Shown here: positions 7,248 to 7,892 of the stretch, one piece after another | Layout of the letters: every line of letters begins with the position of its first letter | Numbering within the stretch: the stretch's first letter is position 1 | Assembly (NCBI GenBank): GCA_031277355.1 | Contig: JAITMN010000223.1 | Location: 1-7,892, forward strand | Source of the DNA: Nevskiaceae bacterium | GTDB lineage: Bacteria > Pseudomonadota > Gammaproteobacteria > Steroidobacterales > Steroidobacteraceae | Direction of reading: 5' to 3' | DNA: 7,892 nucleotides | Made by a program: the position numbers and the translations under genes | Notes under the pieces: model-generated | The model's input: only the letters and a program-made list of their open reading frames with translations | The model's database searches: none | Told to the model about the DNA's origin: nothing

Positions 7248-7301
7248 GCCGCCACGCGACATCTACCCCGCAAGCGTGCTGCCCAGGATTTTCGAAAGGG
7301 C

Positions 7302-7329
7302 GAACTAAGTGATAACGTCCGCTGTCTCA
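7302..7329 (+). promoter_or_regulatory. Possible ECF-sigma-like promoter for the SRPBCC gene
   Basis: GAACTA (7302-7307) and GTCTCA (7324-7329) are separated by 16 bp. This resembles the GAAC / GTC spacing of many extracytoplasmic-function sigma promoters. It would give a leader of about 70 nt. No good sigma-70 pair was found in this intergenic region in the plus direction. The match is short and may be chance. Confidence 0.2.
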
Positions 7330-7391
7330 ATGCCGATAGAGCATCCGCGCTCGCCGCCCATGCCGGGCGCAACAGAAAATTCATTCTCATC

Positions 7392-7398
7392 AGGGGAG
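7392..7398 (+). promoter_or_regulatory. Shine-Dalgarno of the SRPBCC gene
   Basis: AGGGGAG ends six bases before the ATG at 7405-7407. This is the strongest ribosome-binding site in the window and fixes the start codon of the SRPBCC gene. Confidence 0.8.
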
Positions 7399-7404
7399 CG
7401 ATTC

Positions 7405-7892
7405 ATGAAAAGTCAGTTCAGCAAGGCAGCATTGTCCGCAGCCCTCGGCGCATTGTGCGCGACGGTCGGCTTTGCGCAGGCTCCGGGGCCCGCGCCCGGC
7501 GCGAGAGGTCCCGGCGGCCCGGGAGCACCGCCAGCCACCGGCAACGTGGCGGTAGCCAATCCAACCTACACGTCGCTGCTGCTGGAAGTGTCCATCGATC
7601 GTCCTGCGGCGGAAGTCTGGAAGCGCGTGGGCAAATTCTGCGATATCGGCGAATGGATGCAGGTGCCGTGCACGATTACGTCTGGCAAGGATGGCGAGGT
7701 GGGCACCGTGCGTTCCATCGGCCGCGAGATCCTGGTGGGCAAGACGGACCTCTCATACAGCTATACGCAGCCGGTGCAGGAAGGCCGACCCTACATCCTG
7801 TATCACGGCACGATGGAGGCCAAACCGGTCACGGCCACCACGTCGAAGATCGTCTACACGCTGATGTGGGACAACTCAACGCTGGCCGATGA
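7405..7892 (+). CDS. Secreted SRPBCC (START / polyketide-cyclase-like) protein, C-terminus outside window
   Basis: I translated this from the ATG at 7405, which has a good Shine-Dalgarno; the frame stays open to the window edge (162 residues visible). Residues 1-26 are a Sec signal peptide (MKSQFSKAAL start, FAQA end). Residues 27-46 are Gly/Pro/Ala-rich (PGPAPGARGPGG), like the linkers of the neighbouring G8 proteins. From about residue 55 the pattern is typical of the SRPBCC fold: first strand LLLEVSIDRPAAEVW with the helix after it, then GEWM, GEVGTVRSI, and a YHGTMEAKPV strand leading to SKIVYTLMW. Cys79 and Cys89 could pair in the periplasm. SRPBCC proteins have a deep hydrophobic ligand cavity; the ligand cannot be read from sequence. 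It is transcribed divergently from copy C across 217 bp, so co-regulation is possible. Signal-peptide-bearing SRPBCC proteins are less common than cytoplasmic ones. Confidence 0.85.
   Translation, partial: MKSQFSKAALSAALGALCATVGFAQAPGPAPGARGPGGPGAPPATGNVAVANPTYTSLLLEVSIDRPAAEVWKRVGKFCDIGEWMQVPCTITSGKDGEVGTVRSIGREILVGKTDLSYSYTQPVQEGRPYILYHGTMEAKPVTATTSKIVYTLMWDNSTLAD

Noticed and set aside
7188..7262. N-terminal extension of copy C by 25 residues to an upstream ATG at 7262
   Set aside because: The extension would bury the signal peptide, is absent from copies A and B, overlaps the promoter-like box, and has no better ribosome-binding site.
7355..7369. Small CGCCC/GGGCG hairpin in the SRPBCC leader
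   Set aside because: The stem is only five base pairs with no T-run and no recognisable riboswitch structure; this is expected by chance in GC-rich DNA.
7184..7390. Minus-strand 68-codon frame in the divergent intergenic region
   Set aside because: It is Arg/Ala/Leu-rich with no ribosome-binding site, overlaps the copy C leader and covers likely regulatory DNA.
7455..7892. Plus-strand frame of 145 codons within the SRPBCC gene
   Set aside because: It is an Arg/Gly-rich out-of-frame shadow. The frame from 7405 has a strong Shine-Dalgarno, a signal peptide and a recognisable SRPBCC pattern.

Overview
The window looks like a high-GC Gram-negative bacterium, probably Pseudomonadota; no finer placement is supported. 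Reasons: strong G/C at third codon positions with almost no TTA, CTA or TCA codons, Sec signal peptides ending in AQA-like cleavage sites, and GC-rich intrinsic terminators. There is no RNA gene, IS element, CRISPR array or tRNA.

Layout: three head-to-tail minus-strand genes fill positions 1 to 7187. All encode close paralogues of one secreted protein: signal peptide, N-terminal G8 domain, long right-handed beta-helix-like region, a Gly/Pro/Ala-rich linker and a compact C-terminal domain of about 110 residues. In transcription order they are copy C (4461-7187, complete, 908 aa), copy B (1689-4274, complete, 861 aa) and copy A (1-1607, N-terminal 535 residues, cut by the window edge). From memory of the family, the order of motifs follows the animal CEMIP/CEMIP2 (TMEM2) hyaluronan-depolymerising proteins along nearly the whole ectodomain, not only in the G8 domain. 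A secreted polysaccharide-binding or polysaccharide-cleaving role is the best guess, but the substrate is unknown.

Each complete copy ends in its own intrinsic terminator (about 4400-4434 after C, 1635-1665 after B). Copies B and C share a promoter-like box placed exactly 49 nt upstream of the start codon. Copy A starts only 27 nt after the terminator of B and has no room for that promoter, so it probably depends on read-through.

Across a 217-bp divergent intergenic region, a plus-strand gene begins at 7405 and leaves the window at 7892. It encodes a secreted SRPBCC (START/polyketide-cyclase-like) protein. Just after its signal peptide it has a short Gly/Pro/Ala-rich stretch of the same composition as the G8-protein linkers. 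The set suggests an extracytoplasmic module of several G8/beta-helix proteins plus one hydrophobic-ligand-type fold; a functional link between them is inference from proximity and shared linker style only.
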